Assembly (NCBI RefSeq): GCF_030380735.1
Contig: NZ_JAUDRZ010000023.1
Location: 568-64,567, forward strand
Direction of reading: 5' to 3'
Length of the DNA stretch: 64,000 nt
Source: Rhizobium sp. S152
GTDB taxonomy: Bacteria; Pseudomonadota; Alphaproteobacteria; Rhizobiales; Rhizobiaceae
Shown here: positions 27,710 through 35,613 of the stretch, one piece after another
Layout of the letters: each line of letters begins with the position of its first letter
Position numbering within the stretch: the stretch's first letter is position 1
Made by a program: the position numbers and the translations under genes
Notes under the pieces: model-generated
Database searches by the model: none
Told to the model about the DNA's origin: nothing
Seen by the model: the letters and a program-made list of their open reading frames with translations, nothing else

Positions 27710-28478
27710 AGAGGTAACTCCACTTATGTTTGCCGTTTGGTCGGGTAGTCCCAGGACGCTTAGCTAGCGCTGACGAGTTTGGAGTGTATGAGCGGATTTT
27801 GTTTTTTTAAGCCACATTTTAAAAAACGTTCGTTTCACACCGGGTTTTGTGTGCGCCATTCAACTTTTTTGTTTTTAAGGGAATCCTCACGTAACTGTAA
27901 GATACTTCGAATCTGTCGAAATGAACTACAAGGCCCCTAATAGAACGCCCCGAAACTATTAGAGCATTCAAAGTCACCTAAGTTTAAGTTGTCCTCGCAC
28001 CCCTCCGTCAATTCATGGGTTGCACGCTGAGGTGTTAAATCCGGGTCGCTTTGTATTTCAAACACTACCTTTTATTGCATTGCAGCATGATTTTTGCGGC
28101 GCACCTGCGAACCGTTTGAAATTAAAACTTTGTAATAAAAGTTGAACGTACAACCTGCCGGAGCGGCGCCATCCCGGGGTGAATGTGGCCCCAAGGAGGA
28201 CGTGTATTGTCAAATTTGACACAACTATTGATGGACAGCACAATTTTAATCATCTTCCGCGAAAGCCGACTGCCCTGCCCGAGACGTGGCATTTTTACCA
28301 ATCCACGGAAGAAACCTTTAAGATCGGCCCTGTAGTAACATCTTCATCGACGCAAAAAACGTTATGTGAGCTTCTGTTGATCCACGAACTCCTGTAAAAC
28401 GTAAGTATGGAAGGATCCTGGTGGAACGGTCCTATTCGGTGAGTGTTCATCGAATGAAGTTCCGATGGGGAGGCACGT
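27710..28478. promoter_or_regulatory. 769-base divergent regulatory region between exoY and exoX
   Basis: This stretch is far more AT-rich than its surroundings and has no convincing gene. T-rich tracts occur around 27798-27885. An inverted repeat CTAATAG/CTATTAG is at 27937-27943 and 27956-27962, and a perfect 14-bp palindrome is at 28208-28221. In S. meliloti the exoX-exoY interval is also long and carries several promoters and regulator sites (known for MucR and others). Short open frames inside, such as 28179-28397, lack coding character. Confidence 0.7.
28208..28221. promoter_or_regulatory. Perfect 14-bp palindrome, candidate operator
   Basis: TGTCAAATTTGACA reads identically on both strands. 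It lies 271 bases before exoX and 499 before exoY inside the long divergent region. The TGTCA half-sites with an AT-rich centre fit a dimeric helix-turn-helix regulator; which one is not known. Confidence 0.5.
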
Positions 28479-28751
28479 ATGTATGCACCTCGCGTATTCG
28501 TAAGCATGCTGGGCGCGCTGGCGGTTTTTGCTGTCGCGACCTATTGGTTGAGCGGTTCCTTCTCCGGGACTGTCCTCAAGACGGTGATCTGCGCCGTGAT
28601 TCTGCAGATCGGCTACTTCGGCGGCGTCCTCTACCTCGTCTGGAAGGAGTCGCGCGCCCACCGCGCGAATCAGGTCGTTGCAGCCCGCAGCGATGACGCC
28701 GAGAAACGGGCGCATAGACCGTTCGAAGGGTCCGAGCATCTGAACCACTGA
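28479..28751 (+). CDS. exoX: Exopolysaccharide production repressor, ExoX-like
   Basis: A 90-residue inner-membrane protein with two hydrophobic segments (about residues 6-23 and 34-54) and a basic-acidic cytoplasmic tail. Size, topology, 'MYAPRVF' opening and position divergent to exoY match ExoX/ExoX-like (PsiA-type) proteins of rhizobia, which lower exopolysaccharide output after transcription, apparently by acting on ExoY; the exoX/exoY gene ratio matters. ATG 28479 is preceded by GGGGAGG at good spacing. Confidence 0.85.
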   Translation: MYAPRVFVSMLGALAVFAVATYWLSGSFSGTVLKTVICAVILQIGYFGGVLYLVWKESRAHRANQVVAARSDDAEKRAHRPFEGSEHLNH

Positions 28752-28760
28752 CGGTTTATG

Positions 28761-28790
28761 CCGGTCTTCAGACCGGGCGGACGCTCCGCC
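28761..28790 (+). terminator. Tandem hairpins after exoX
   Basis: CCGGTCT-tc-AGACCGG (28761-28776) is followed at once by GGCGGA-cgc-TCCGCC (28776-28790). The pair begins 10 bases past the exoX stop. No T-tract follows, so termination strength is uncertain, but the structures separate exoX from exoU. Confidence 0.55.
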
Positions 28791-28887
28791 ACCCCAAAAC
28801 CCCGCACGTAACATCATGTGAAGGCTCCACCGTTGTGCGCCGCGCGCTGACGTCCTAGGTCTTGGGGCGAAACAACGGAGGTAGAGC

Positions 28888-29889
28888 GTGGCTCAGACAG
28901 CAAGCATATGCGTCATCATCGCTGCCAAGAACGCGGCAGACACCATCGAAACCGCTGTGCGATCGGCACTTCGTGAGCCGGAAGTGGCTGAGGTGGTTGT
29001 TGTCGATGACGGCTCAAGCGACGGCACGGCAGAGGCTGCCAGACGCGCTGACGACGCAACCGGCCGGCTGCGGATTGAACGCTTCGAGAAGAACCGTGGT
29101 CCCTCGGCCGCCCGTAATCATGCCATCTCTGTCTCCACGGCGCCGCTCATCGCCATTCTCGACGCCGACGATTTTTTCTTCGAGGGACGCTTTCGCCGGA
29201 TGCTCGCCGAGGACGACTGGGAATTCGTGGCCGACAACATCGCCTTCGTCACCGCCGACACCGTCGAGCAGGCACCGCAGCGTTTGGAGCAATTCGCGGC
29301 GAGCCCCCTCTTCCTCGACCTCACAAGCTTCGTCGATGGCAACATCTCCAAGCGCGGCGTGCGTCGCGGCGAGATCGGCTTTCTTAAACCCATCATGCGC
29401 CGCGCCTTCCTCGACCAGCACCGGCTTCGCTACCGCGAGGAGATGCGGCTCGGCGAGGACTACGACCTTTACATCCGGGCGCTGGCGCAAGGCGCGCGCT
29501 ACAAGGTGATCCATAGCTGTGGTTACGGTGCGGTCGTGCGCGGCAACTCCCTCAGCGGCAGCCACCGCACGGAAGATCTCCGCCGCCTCTACGAGGCCGA
29601 TCGCGCGCTTCTCGCGAGCGTTAAGCTGAAACCGGAGGCCGCCGACGCAGTTCGCCGCCACGAGCGCCACGTGCGCGGCAAGTATGAGCTCCGGCGCTTC
29701 CTCGACATCAAGGCCGAGCAGGGCGCAGGCGCCGCGATCGGCTATGTCGCCGCCCACCCGCTGGCCTTCCCGGCGATTGCCGGCGGCATTCTCATGGACA
29801 AGACCGAGGGCCTGCGCAATCCCGGCGGCGTTTCCGTCACCGCTCAGGGCGACGGCCTGCGCTACCTCCTGACCAATCCCGCTAAGTAG
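28888..29889 (+). CDS. exoU: Family 2 glycosyltransferase, ExoU-like
   Basis: A 333-residue GT-A glycosyltransferase. 'CVIIAAKNAADTIETAVRSAL' opens the nucleotide-binding fold, 'VVDDGSSDGT' (about 38-47), 'GPSAARNHAI', 'ILDADDFF' with the metal-binding DxD (about 87-91) and 'LGEDYDLYIRA' with the catalytic-base ED (about 188-194) follow. ExoU adds a late glucose of the succinoglycan octasaccharide side chain in S. meliloti. GTG start 28888 lies behind GGAGG. It is close in architecture to the ExoO-like gene at 36519. It converges on exoW with three bases between stops; exoV, which sits between them in S. meliloti, is missing. Confidence 0.85.
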   Translation: MAQTASICVIIAAKNAADTIETAVRSALREPEVAEVVVVDDGSSDGTAEAARRADDATGRLRIERFEKNRGPSAARNHAISVSTAPLIAILDADDFFFEGRFRRMLAEDDWEFVADNIAFVTADTVEQAPQRLEQFAASPLFLDLTSFVDGNISKRGVRRGEIGFLKPIMRRAFLDQHRLRYREEMRLGEDYDLYIRALAQGARYKVIHSCGYGAVVRGNSLSGSHRTEDLRRLYEADRALLASVKLKPEAADAVRRHERHVRGKYELRRFLDIKAEQGAGAAIGYVAAHPLAFPAIAGGILMDKTEGLRNPGGVSVTAQGDGLRYLLTNPAK

Positions 29890-29892
29890 CCG

Positions 29893-30852
29893 CTACTTCG
29901 CGATCTTCCCGGCTGCAAGCTGCATCACGCTTCCAAGCAGCCGGGGATCTTGCATCACCCAGCGCGTCAGAAGGCCGAAATCGGGCCGGCGCCCGTTCCG
30001 AAGGCGTTTGATCTGGCTCCAGATCGCCTGCTTGCGCGCGGTGTTCTTGTGCTCCTTGATGGTTTCAATCTCGCGAGGCCGCCGCGCGAAGCGGCTCTCC
30101 AGCCGATCGAGCGCCATCCAGGTGATGAACTGCTGCTTCAGGAATTCCGGCGAGGTGTTGTCGACGCCGTGGAATATGTTGATCCCCTCGCCGCGCACGG
30201 CCCCCGCATCGCCGCAAAGCAGCACCTGCCTTGCCGCCAGCATGCAATCGCAGAAGAACAGCACGTCTTCAGCCGCAAGCCGCAGCGCCGCGTCGAAACG
30301 GATCGTCTCGATCAGCGGCCGGCCGATCACCATGCAGGACATGTGGAGGAACGCCCAGTTCTCGATCATGATGCCCGCGATATCGGGCACATCGAGAACG
30401 AGAGGCTTGTCCATGAGACGCCGGGCGCCCTCGGCACGCTCCAGCGATGCGATGCCGAAATGGTAATCGAATTCTTCCCCGCCCTCGATCGACGCCCAAT
30501 AGCAATCCCCCCCGAACGCTTGCATGGCGGCAAAGGCGTTGGCGAGGTGATCCGGCGTCCAGAGATCGTCGGAATCGAGGAAGGCGGCATATTGCGTGTC
30601 TGCCGGCACATGATCGAGCCCGGTATTCCTGGCGCCACCCGGCCCCGCATTCTGCTGCCGGATGACATTGATCCGCGCCCGCTCCTCGGCGGAAAGCGGC
30701 GCGAGTTCGTCATCGGGCGAATACGGCGACTGGTCGTCGATGACAACGATATCAAAATCCTGGAACGTCTGCGCGAAGATGGACGCCAGAGCGCGGCGAA
30801 GGATGCCGTCCTCGCGCTGGTAGAAGGGAATGATGATCGTGAAGGTCGCCAT
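29893..30852 (-). CDS. exoW: Family 2 glycosyltransferase, ExoW-like
   Basis: A 319-residue GT-A glycosyltransferase from ATG 30850-30852, which follows AAGGAG. 'FTIIIPFYQREDGILRRALASI' starts the fold, then 'VVIDDQSP', 'GPGGARNTGLD', 'AFLDSDDLW' (DxD at about 92-95) and an 'AAEDVLFFCDC' catalytic segment (about 210). ExoW adds a side-chain glucose in the succinoglycan repeat. It is the only minus-strand gene in the right half of the exo cluster and has its own promoter region, shared divergently with exoH. exoT and exoI, found between exoW and exoH in S. meliloti, are absent. Confidence 0.87.
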   Translation of the reverse strand: MATFTIIIPFYQREDGILRRALASIFAQTFQDFDIVVIDDQSPYSPDDELAPLSAEERARINVIRQQNAGPGGARNTGLDHVPADTQYAAFLDSDDLWTPDHLANAFAAMQAFGGDCYWASIEGGEEFDYHFGIASLERAEGARRLMDKPLVLDVPDIAGIMIENWAFLHMSCMVIGRPLIETIRFDAALRLAAEDVLFFCDCMLAARQVLLCGDAGAVRGEGINIFHGVDNTSPEFLKQQFITWMALDRLESRFARRPREIETIKEHKNTARKQAIWSQIKRLRNGRRPDFGLLTRWVMQDPRLLGSVMQLAAGKIAK

Positions 30853-31396
30853 GCGCTCTCCTTGAGAAACTGATCGGAACTCGCCCGGCGCATCGAATGA
30901 TTGTGCGCGAGTCGGGAGAGCGGGCTGTTGCGCCGCACAATGATGAGGGCCATTTCGACGGAAGTTTGTCAAAGCCTTACGACAATCATGAGGCGAGCAA
31001 CTGTCTCGCAAAGACGCGGGTTTTGCCGCGCCGCCGCATTTCAGCCATCATCGCGGAGGCTTCCGGTCGCCCCAGCCGGGAAAATCTTCACCAATCGACA
31101 GAAACTTTTGGTTGGCCCGAGAATGCAGAAATAGCTAAGTCGATGAATATCATTACATTATGAAACACGCTGCTGACACGGGGATCGAAGCGCATCGGAC
31201 GACGGGTTGGGCATATGATTTCCCGTGTCGATACATCGCATAGGTAGCGTGCCGATACGGGACCAGTGATCATTTTTTGCTGCACCGCCATATTTTCTTC
31301 CGCGAAATCCGCCTAACTTATGCGTGCGGGCTCGAGTCTGCTCTGATTGAACCGGCTGTAACGGGAGGTGCGGCCCAAAAGGGGTGACTGAACAAC
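30853..31396. promoter_or_regulatory. 544-base divergent region between exoW and exoH
   Basis: No convincing gene is present. An AT-rich patch around 31140-31165 and 31270-31320 suggests promoters for exoW and exoH. An imperfect inverted repeat (TCCCGTGTCG at 31221-31230 and CGATACGGGA at 31253-31262, one mismatch) stands about 135 bases before exoH. The exoT and exoI genes expected from the S. meliloti gene order would lie here; no remnant of a multi-helix transporter is visible. Confidence 0.55.
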
Positions 31397-32518
31397 GTGA
31401 ATGTCGACGCAAACGTATCATCGCGGATCAACCTGATGCGCATTGTGCTCATTTCGGGCATCGTGTTCGTCCATATACCCTTCGGTGCCGCCGACAGCCC
31501 TTTTGATGGGACCTACGGCGCTTTCGACTGGATAAGAGTCTTTCTCACGGAAGCGCTGTTTCGTGTCGGCGTGCCGTGCCTGAGCGCGATTTCCGGCTTC
31601 CTGTTGTTTCGCAACGGGCTGGAGAACTTCGACTATCTGAAGACCGTCCGCACCAAGTCCCAGACCGTGCTTTTGCCCTTCCTGCTATGGAACGTGGCAT
31701 TCTTCCTGACGATCATGGTCGCCTCGAGCATCGGCCTCGGCGAAGGCTACCTGCCCGATCCGTGGCATAGCTCGTTGCGGGAGTTCGCCAATCAGCTGCT
31801 CGGCATCGGCGACTTTCCGGTCAACGTACCGCTCTACTTCCTGCGCGATCTTTTCGTCTGCATCCTGCTCTCGCCGATCCTCGCCTGGCTCGTCAGCCGC
31901 GCGCCGCTGATCACGCTCGTGACGTTGCTGGTCATCGCGATGGTCCCGGAGATGTCGATCTACGTGGTGCTCAAGCGCTCCATCCTCTTCAGCTTCGCCT
32001 TCGGAATCTATGTCGGTCTCTACAAGATCGACATCAAGGCCCTCGATCGCTTCGCCCCTCTTGGCGTCGCCCTGCTTCTGGCCGCCTCGGCCGTCCTCGC
32101 CACGGTAATTTACATGACCGGCCCGGATCTGCCGGATTGGGTCCAGCTCTTCCGCAACACGCTCGCCATCGTCGGCGCGGCCGGTTTCTGGTTGCTATCC
32201 GCCCCGCTGATCCAGACCAACCTCGGCCAGCGCCTGTCCAAGACCGGCAGCCTCAGCTTCTGGATCTTCTGCGCCCATTACCCGCTCCTGATCGCTCTCT
32301 GGATCGTGTGGGGCAAGGCGCATGTCGCCTTTTATCCACTCTTCTTCATTCTTGCCCTGGCGCTGCTGTTCCCGATACTGGTCGTGACGAACAGCCTGTG
32401 CCGCGCGCTTGCCCCCCGCCTCTACGCGATCCTGACGGGCGGACGCACAAAGAAGACGCCGGCAAGCCCGGCGTCTCCGGGCAAGATTCCCCCGCAATTC
32501 GCTTCACAGCAAAGGTAA
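31397..32518 (+). CDS. exoH: Acyltransferase family 3, succinoglycan succinyltransferase ExoH-like
   Basis: A 373-residue multi-helix acyltransferase-3 protein. The first helix 'SRINLMRIVLISGIVFVHIPFG' carries the family arginine and catalytic-type histidine (about 10-30), then 'FRVGVPCLSAISGFLLF' with the R-x10-H style partner region; about ten helices follow and the C-terminus is a basic, proline-rich tail. In S. meliloti ExoH succinylates the repeat, a modification needed for symbiosis and for cleavage by ExoK. GTG 31397 is the start in use here; there is an AAAGGGGTG about 15 bases upstream. Stop is 4 bases before exoK. Confidence 0.87.
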   Translation: MNVDANVSSRINLMRIVLISGIVFVHIPFGAADSPFDGTYGAFDWIRVFLTEALFRVGVPCLSAISGFLLFRNGLENFDYLKTVRTKSQTVLLPFLLWNVAFFLTIMVASSIGLGEGYLPDPWHSSLREFANQLLGIGDFPVNVPLYFLRDLFVCILLSPILAWLVSRAPLITLVTLLVIAMVPEMSIYVVLKRSILFSFAFGIYVGLYKIDIKALDRFAPLGVALLLAASAVLATVIYMTGPDLPDWVQLFRNTLAIVGAAGFWLLSAPLIQTNLGQRLSKTGSLSFWIFCAHYPLLIALWIVWGKAHVAFYPLFFILALALLFPILVVTNSLCRALAPRLYAILTGGRTKKTPASPASPGKIPPQFASQQR

Positions 32519-32522
32519 CACC

Positions 32523-33317
32523 ATGACGACCCAAATCGCCCATGCGCGAAAACTTTGCCAGGCCTTGAGCTTCTTCGGCCTGATGACCCTCGCAGCCGGT
32601 TCCGCCGCCGCCCAGCAGGCCGGCGGCGCTTCCTTCGTCGACAATTTCGACAAGATCGACCGCGCCTTCTGGTATGTCTCCGACGGCTGGAACAATGGCA
32701 ACCACCAGAACTGCACCTGGTCGAACAAGCAGGTAAAGATCAACGACGGCCAGCTGACGCTCGGCTTCACCGAAGGCAAGTCCAAGGACCGCGACTATCT
32801 ATGCGGCGAGATCCAGACGAAGAAGCGCTTCGGCTACGGCACCTACGAGGCCCGCGTGAAGGCCGCCACCGGCTCCGGCCTCAACTCGGCCTTCTTCACC
32901 TACATCGGCCCGGCAGACAAGCAGAAGCACGACGAGATCGATTTCGAGGTGCTTGGCAAGAACACCGGTCAGGTCCAGCTCAATCAGTACATTCAGGCCA
33001 AGGGCGGCAACGAGAAGCTCGTCTCCGTCGGCGGCAAGGCCGATGACGGCTTCAACGATTACGCTTTCGTCTGGGAAAAGGATCGCCTGCGCTACTACCT
33101 CAATGGCAAGCTGGTGCAGGAAGTGACGGATCCCTCGAAGATCCCCACCGCTCAGCAGAAGATCTTCTTCAGCCTCTGGGGAACGGACAAGCTCTCCGAC
33201 TGGATGGGTCGCTTCTCCTACGCGGGACCGACCACGCTCACCGTCGACCGCGTCGCCTTCACGGCGCTCGGTGACAAGTGCCAGTTCCCGGAATCGATTG
33301 CTTGCACACTGAACTGA
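32523..33317 (+). CDS. exoK: Endo-1,3-1,4-beta-glycanase, ExoK-like (GH16)
   Basis: A 264-residue secreted glycoside hydrolase family 16 enzyme. Residues 1-31 form a signal peptide (AAA-QQ site). The catalytic motif ExDxxE is intact as 'EIDFE' (about 138-142), preceded by 'GYGTYEARVKAA' and 'GLNSAFFTY'. ExoK cuts nascent succinoglycan into low-molecular-weight chains outside the cell. Two cysteines in 'DKCQFPESIACTLN' at the very end may pair. ATG 32523 lies behind AAAGG. Position between exoH and exoL matches S. meliloti. Confidence 0.94.
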   Translation: MTTQIAHARKLCQALSFFGLMTLAAGSAAAQQAGGASFVDNFDKIDRAFWYVSDGWNNGNHQNCTWSNKQVKINDGQLTLGFTEGKSKDRDYLCGEIQTKKRFGYGTYEARVKAATGSGLNSAFFTYIGPADKQKHDEIDFEVLGKNTGQVQLNQYIQAKGGNEKLVSVGGKADDGFNDYAFVWEKDRLRYYLNGKLVQEVTDPSKIPTAQQKIFFSLWGTDKLSDWMGRFSYAGPTTLTVDRVAFTALGDKCQFPESIACTLN

Positions 33318-33361
33318 ACGGGCACGGACCCGCAATGAACTTGGTCAAACAAGGTGCAACG

Positions 33362-35587
33362 ATGCTTCAGGTTCTCTACCTCGTGCATGATCTGGCTGAT
33401 CCCGCCGTACGCCGGCGGGTGCTGATGCTGCGCGAGGGTGGAGCAGACGTGGTGCTCGCGGGCTTCCGGCGCGGCGAGAACCGCTTGGCTGAAGTACACG
33501 GACTGACGCCGATCGAGCTAGGCCGCACCGCCGACGCCAAGTTCGCGCAGCGGATCGGCGCCGTCGCCACGGCGATGAGCGGGCTGAAAGGCCTGCTCAA
33601 GGGCGTGAGGAAGCCTGATGTCATCATCGGCCGCAACCTGGAAGCTCTTGCCGTCGCCCACCGCGCCAATGCGCTGTTCGGCGGCGATGTTCCTGTTGTC
33701 TACGAATGCCTTGATATCCACCGCCTGCTGACGCGCGACGACGCGATCGGCAAGGTTGTGCGCGGCGCCGAAGCCTATTTCGGCCGCGACAGCCGTCTGA
33801 TCCTCACCAGCTCTCCCGCCTTCGTCGAGCAGTATTTCGCGACCCGCTCCGGCATCAAGGCCGAGATGCTGCTCGTCGAGAACAAGGTCATCGCGCTGGA
33901 CGAGGCCCCGGTGGAGCCCTCCTTCGCCCGCCCGCTGAAGCAGCCGGGTGAACCTTGGAAAATCGGGTGGTTCGGCGCCCTGCGCTGCCGCAAGTCGCTG
34001 GCGCTCCTCGCCGAGTTCTCGCGTCGCATGGAAGGCCGCGTCGAGATCGTGCTCCGCGGCCGCCCCGCCTATTCGGAATTCGACGATTTCGACGCCTTCG
34101 TCCGCGACGAGCCCTACCTTCGCTTCGAGGGCGCCTACCGCAATCCCGAGGACCTGCGCACGATCTATGACGAGGTTCATTTCTCCTGGGCGATCGATTT
34201 CTTCGAGGAAGGTCTTAATTCTAGCTGGCTGCTGCCGAACCGCCTCTATGAAGGCTGCCTCTACGGCACGGTTCCGATCGCGCTTGAAGGCACCCAGACC
34301 GCGCGGTTCCTGACGGACCGCGAGATCGGCTGCGTGCTTCCCGATGCCAGCGCCGCCAGCCTCGAGAACCTCTTCAGCACCATGACCGGCGAACGCCACG
34401 GCGCATTGAGCGATGCCGTCGCCGCCAAGGATCGCAAGACATGGCTTGCCGACCGCAGCGATTGTCACGCGCTCGTCGCAAGCCTCTCCCATCTCGTTCC
34501 CGGCTTCGAAAAGAGGCCCGACTTCGCAAAGAGGGGTGAAGCCGGAACGATCCAGCCACAAACAGTATCTCGAGAAGGTTCGACAGCCATGAAGCCTGAC
34601 GTTGATGCGAATGTTTCAAGTCTCATCATCATTCCCTGCCTGAACGAAGAAAAACACATCGAGCCGCTGCTGAACAAGCTGGTGCTCGAAGTCGATCAGT
34701 TGAATGCCAAGATCGTCGTTGCCGACGGCGGCAGCACCGACCAGACCCGCGAGATCGTCGCCCGTCTCAGCGCCGCCGATCCGCGTATCGTCCTGCTCGC
34801 CAATCCTCGCCGCATCCAGAGTGCCGCGGTCAATCTCGCCGTCCAGACCTTCGGTCGCGACTACGATTACCTGATCCGCATCGACGCGCATGGCGATTAC
34901 CCCGACGACTACTGCCGTCAGTTGGTCCAGGAAGCCGTGCTGACGCAGGCGGATTCGGTCGTCGTCGCCATGGAAACCGTCGGCTCCGGCATCTTCCAGA
35001 AGGCGACGGCTTTCGCGCAGAACTCCAAGCTCGGCAATGGCGGTTCCAAGCACCGCGAGGGCGCACGCGGCCACTGGACCAACCACGGCCATCACGCGCT
35101 GATGCGCATCGCCGCCTACGAGGCGGTCGGCGGCTATGACGAGACCTTCAGCCACAACGAGGACGCCGAGCTCGACTACCGCCTGAAGAAGGCCGGCTTC
35201 GGCATCTGGATGACCGACAAGACCAGGATGATCTACTATCCGCGCTCGACCGTCGGCACGCTGTTCCGCCAGTACCTCGGCTATGGTCGTGGGCGCGCCA
35301 AGAACATCCTGAAGCACGGCAGCATGCCGAACCTGCGCCAGGCCTTGCCGCTGCTGGTCGTCCCCGTCTTCATCGGCGCCTTCCTTGCCGTCCTGAGCTG
35401 GGTCGCCGTCATTCCCTTCAGCATCTGGGCTATCGCCTGCCTCGGATACGGCTTCTGGATGGCGATTGGTCAGCGAAATATCTACGGACCGCTGGCGGCA
35501 ATCTCCGCCATGGTCATGCACTTCGCCTGGTCGGCAGGGTTCTGGATGGAACTGCTGAGCTTCCGCGGCCGGAAGGTCTCGCCATGA
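33362..35587 (+). CDS. exoL: ExoL-ExoA fused reading frame (two succinoglycan glycosyltransferases)
   Basis: One open frame of 741 codons covers two proteins that are separate in S. meliloti. Residues 1 to about 385 match ExoL ('LYLVHDLADPAVRRRV' start, 'PWKIGWFGALRCRKSLALLA', GT-B-like 'LPNRLYEGCLYGTVPI'), which adds an early glucose. A linker of about 25 residues rich in charged and polar residues (about 385-409) leads to Met410, where a complete ExoA begins. No stop codon intervenes in the frame (34502-34589 checked). Start ATG 33362 has AAGGTG upstream; in-frame ATGs at 33278 and 33335 are less likely. Whether a fused polypeptide is made, or exoA is reinitiated at 34589, is undecided. Confidence 0.85.
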   Translation: MLQVLYLVHDLADPAVRRRVLMLREGGADVVLAGFRRGENRLAEVHGLTPIELGRTADAKFAQRIGAVATAMSGLKGLLKGVRKPDVIIGRNLEALAVAHRANALFGGDVPVVYECLDIHRLLTRDDAIGKVVRGAEAYFGRDSRLILTSSPAFVEQYFATRSGIKAEMLLVENKVIALDEAPVEPSFARPLKQPGEPWKIGWFGALRCRKSLALLAEFSRRMEGRVEIVLRGRPAYSEFDDFDAFVRDEPYLRFEGAYRNPEDLRTIYDEVHFSWAIDFFEEGLNSSWLLPNRLYEGCLYGTVPIALEGTQTARFLTDREIGCVLPDASAASLENLFSTMTGERHGALSDAVAAKDRKTWLADRSDCHALVASLSHLVPGFEKRPDFAKRGEAGTIQPQTVSREGSTAMKPDVDANVSSLIIIPCLNEEKHIEPLLNKLVLEVDQLNAKIVVADGGSTDQTREIVARLSAADPRIVLLANPRRIQSAAVNLAVQTFGRDYDYLIRIDAHGDYPDDYCRQLVQEAVLTQADSVVVAMETVGSGIFQKATAFAQNSKLGNGGSKHREGARGHWTNHGHHALMRIAAYEAVGGYDETFSHNEDAELDYRLKKAGFGIWMTDKTRMIYYPRSTVGTLFRQYLGYGRGRAKNILKHGSMPNLRQALPLLVVPVFIGAFLAVLSWVAVIPFSIWAIACLGYGFWMAIGQRNIYGPLAAISAMVMHFAWSAGFWMELLSFRGRKVSP
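34589..35587 (+). CDS. exoA: ExoA-like glycosyltransferase, internal start within the exoL-exoA frame
   Basis: From ATG 34589-34591, with GAGAAGG 10 bases upstream, a 332-residue protein of normal ExoA length can be made. It has the GT2 fold: 'SLIIIPCLNEEKHIEPLL' (12-29), 'VVADGGSTDQT' (about 47-57), 'IRIDAHGDYP' with the metal-binding DAH (about 100), 'GGYDETFSHNEDAELDYRLKKAG' and C-terminal membrane helices (about 250-320). ExoA adds the second sugar, beta-1,3-linked glucose, to the lipid-linked galactose. The intact start signal suggests the ancestral gene was separate and that exoL lost its stop. Confidence 0.75.
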   Translation: MKPDVDANVSSLIIIPCLNEEKHIEPLLNKLVLEVDQLNAKIVVADGGSTDQTREIVARLSAADPRIVLLANPRRIQSAAVNLAVQTFGRDYDYLIRIDAHGDYPDDYCRQLVQEAVLTQADSVVVAMETVGSGIFQKATAFAQNSKLGNGGSKHREGARGHWTNHGHHALMRIAAYEAVGGYDETFSHNEDAELDYRLKKAGFGIWMTDKTRMIYYPRSTVGTLFRQYLGYGRGRAKNILKHGSMPNLRQALPLLVVPVFIGAFLAVLSWVAVIPFSIWAIACLGYGFWMAIGQRNIYGPLAAISAMVMHFAWSAGFWMELLSFRGRKVSP

Positions 35588-35613
35588 CCGGTCCGACGAC
35601 AGGAGAAAAAAAC

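Noticed and set aside
28179..28397. 72-codon frame inside the exoY-exoX interval
   Set aside because: No ribosome site match with a conserved start, AT-rich non-coding base composition, no hydrophobic or domain pattern.
30897..31163. Short plus-strand frames in the exoW-exoH interval, considered as exoT or exoI remnants
   Set aside because: The translations have no transmembrane helices or nuclease-like motifs; nothing supports a decayed gene.
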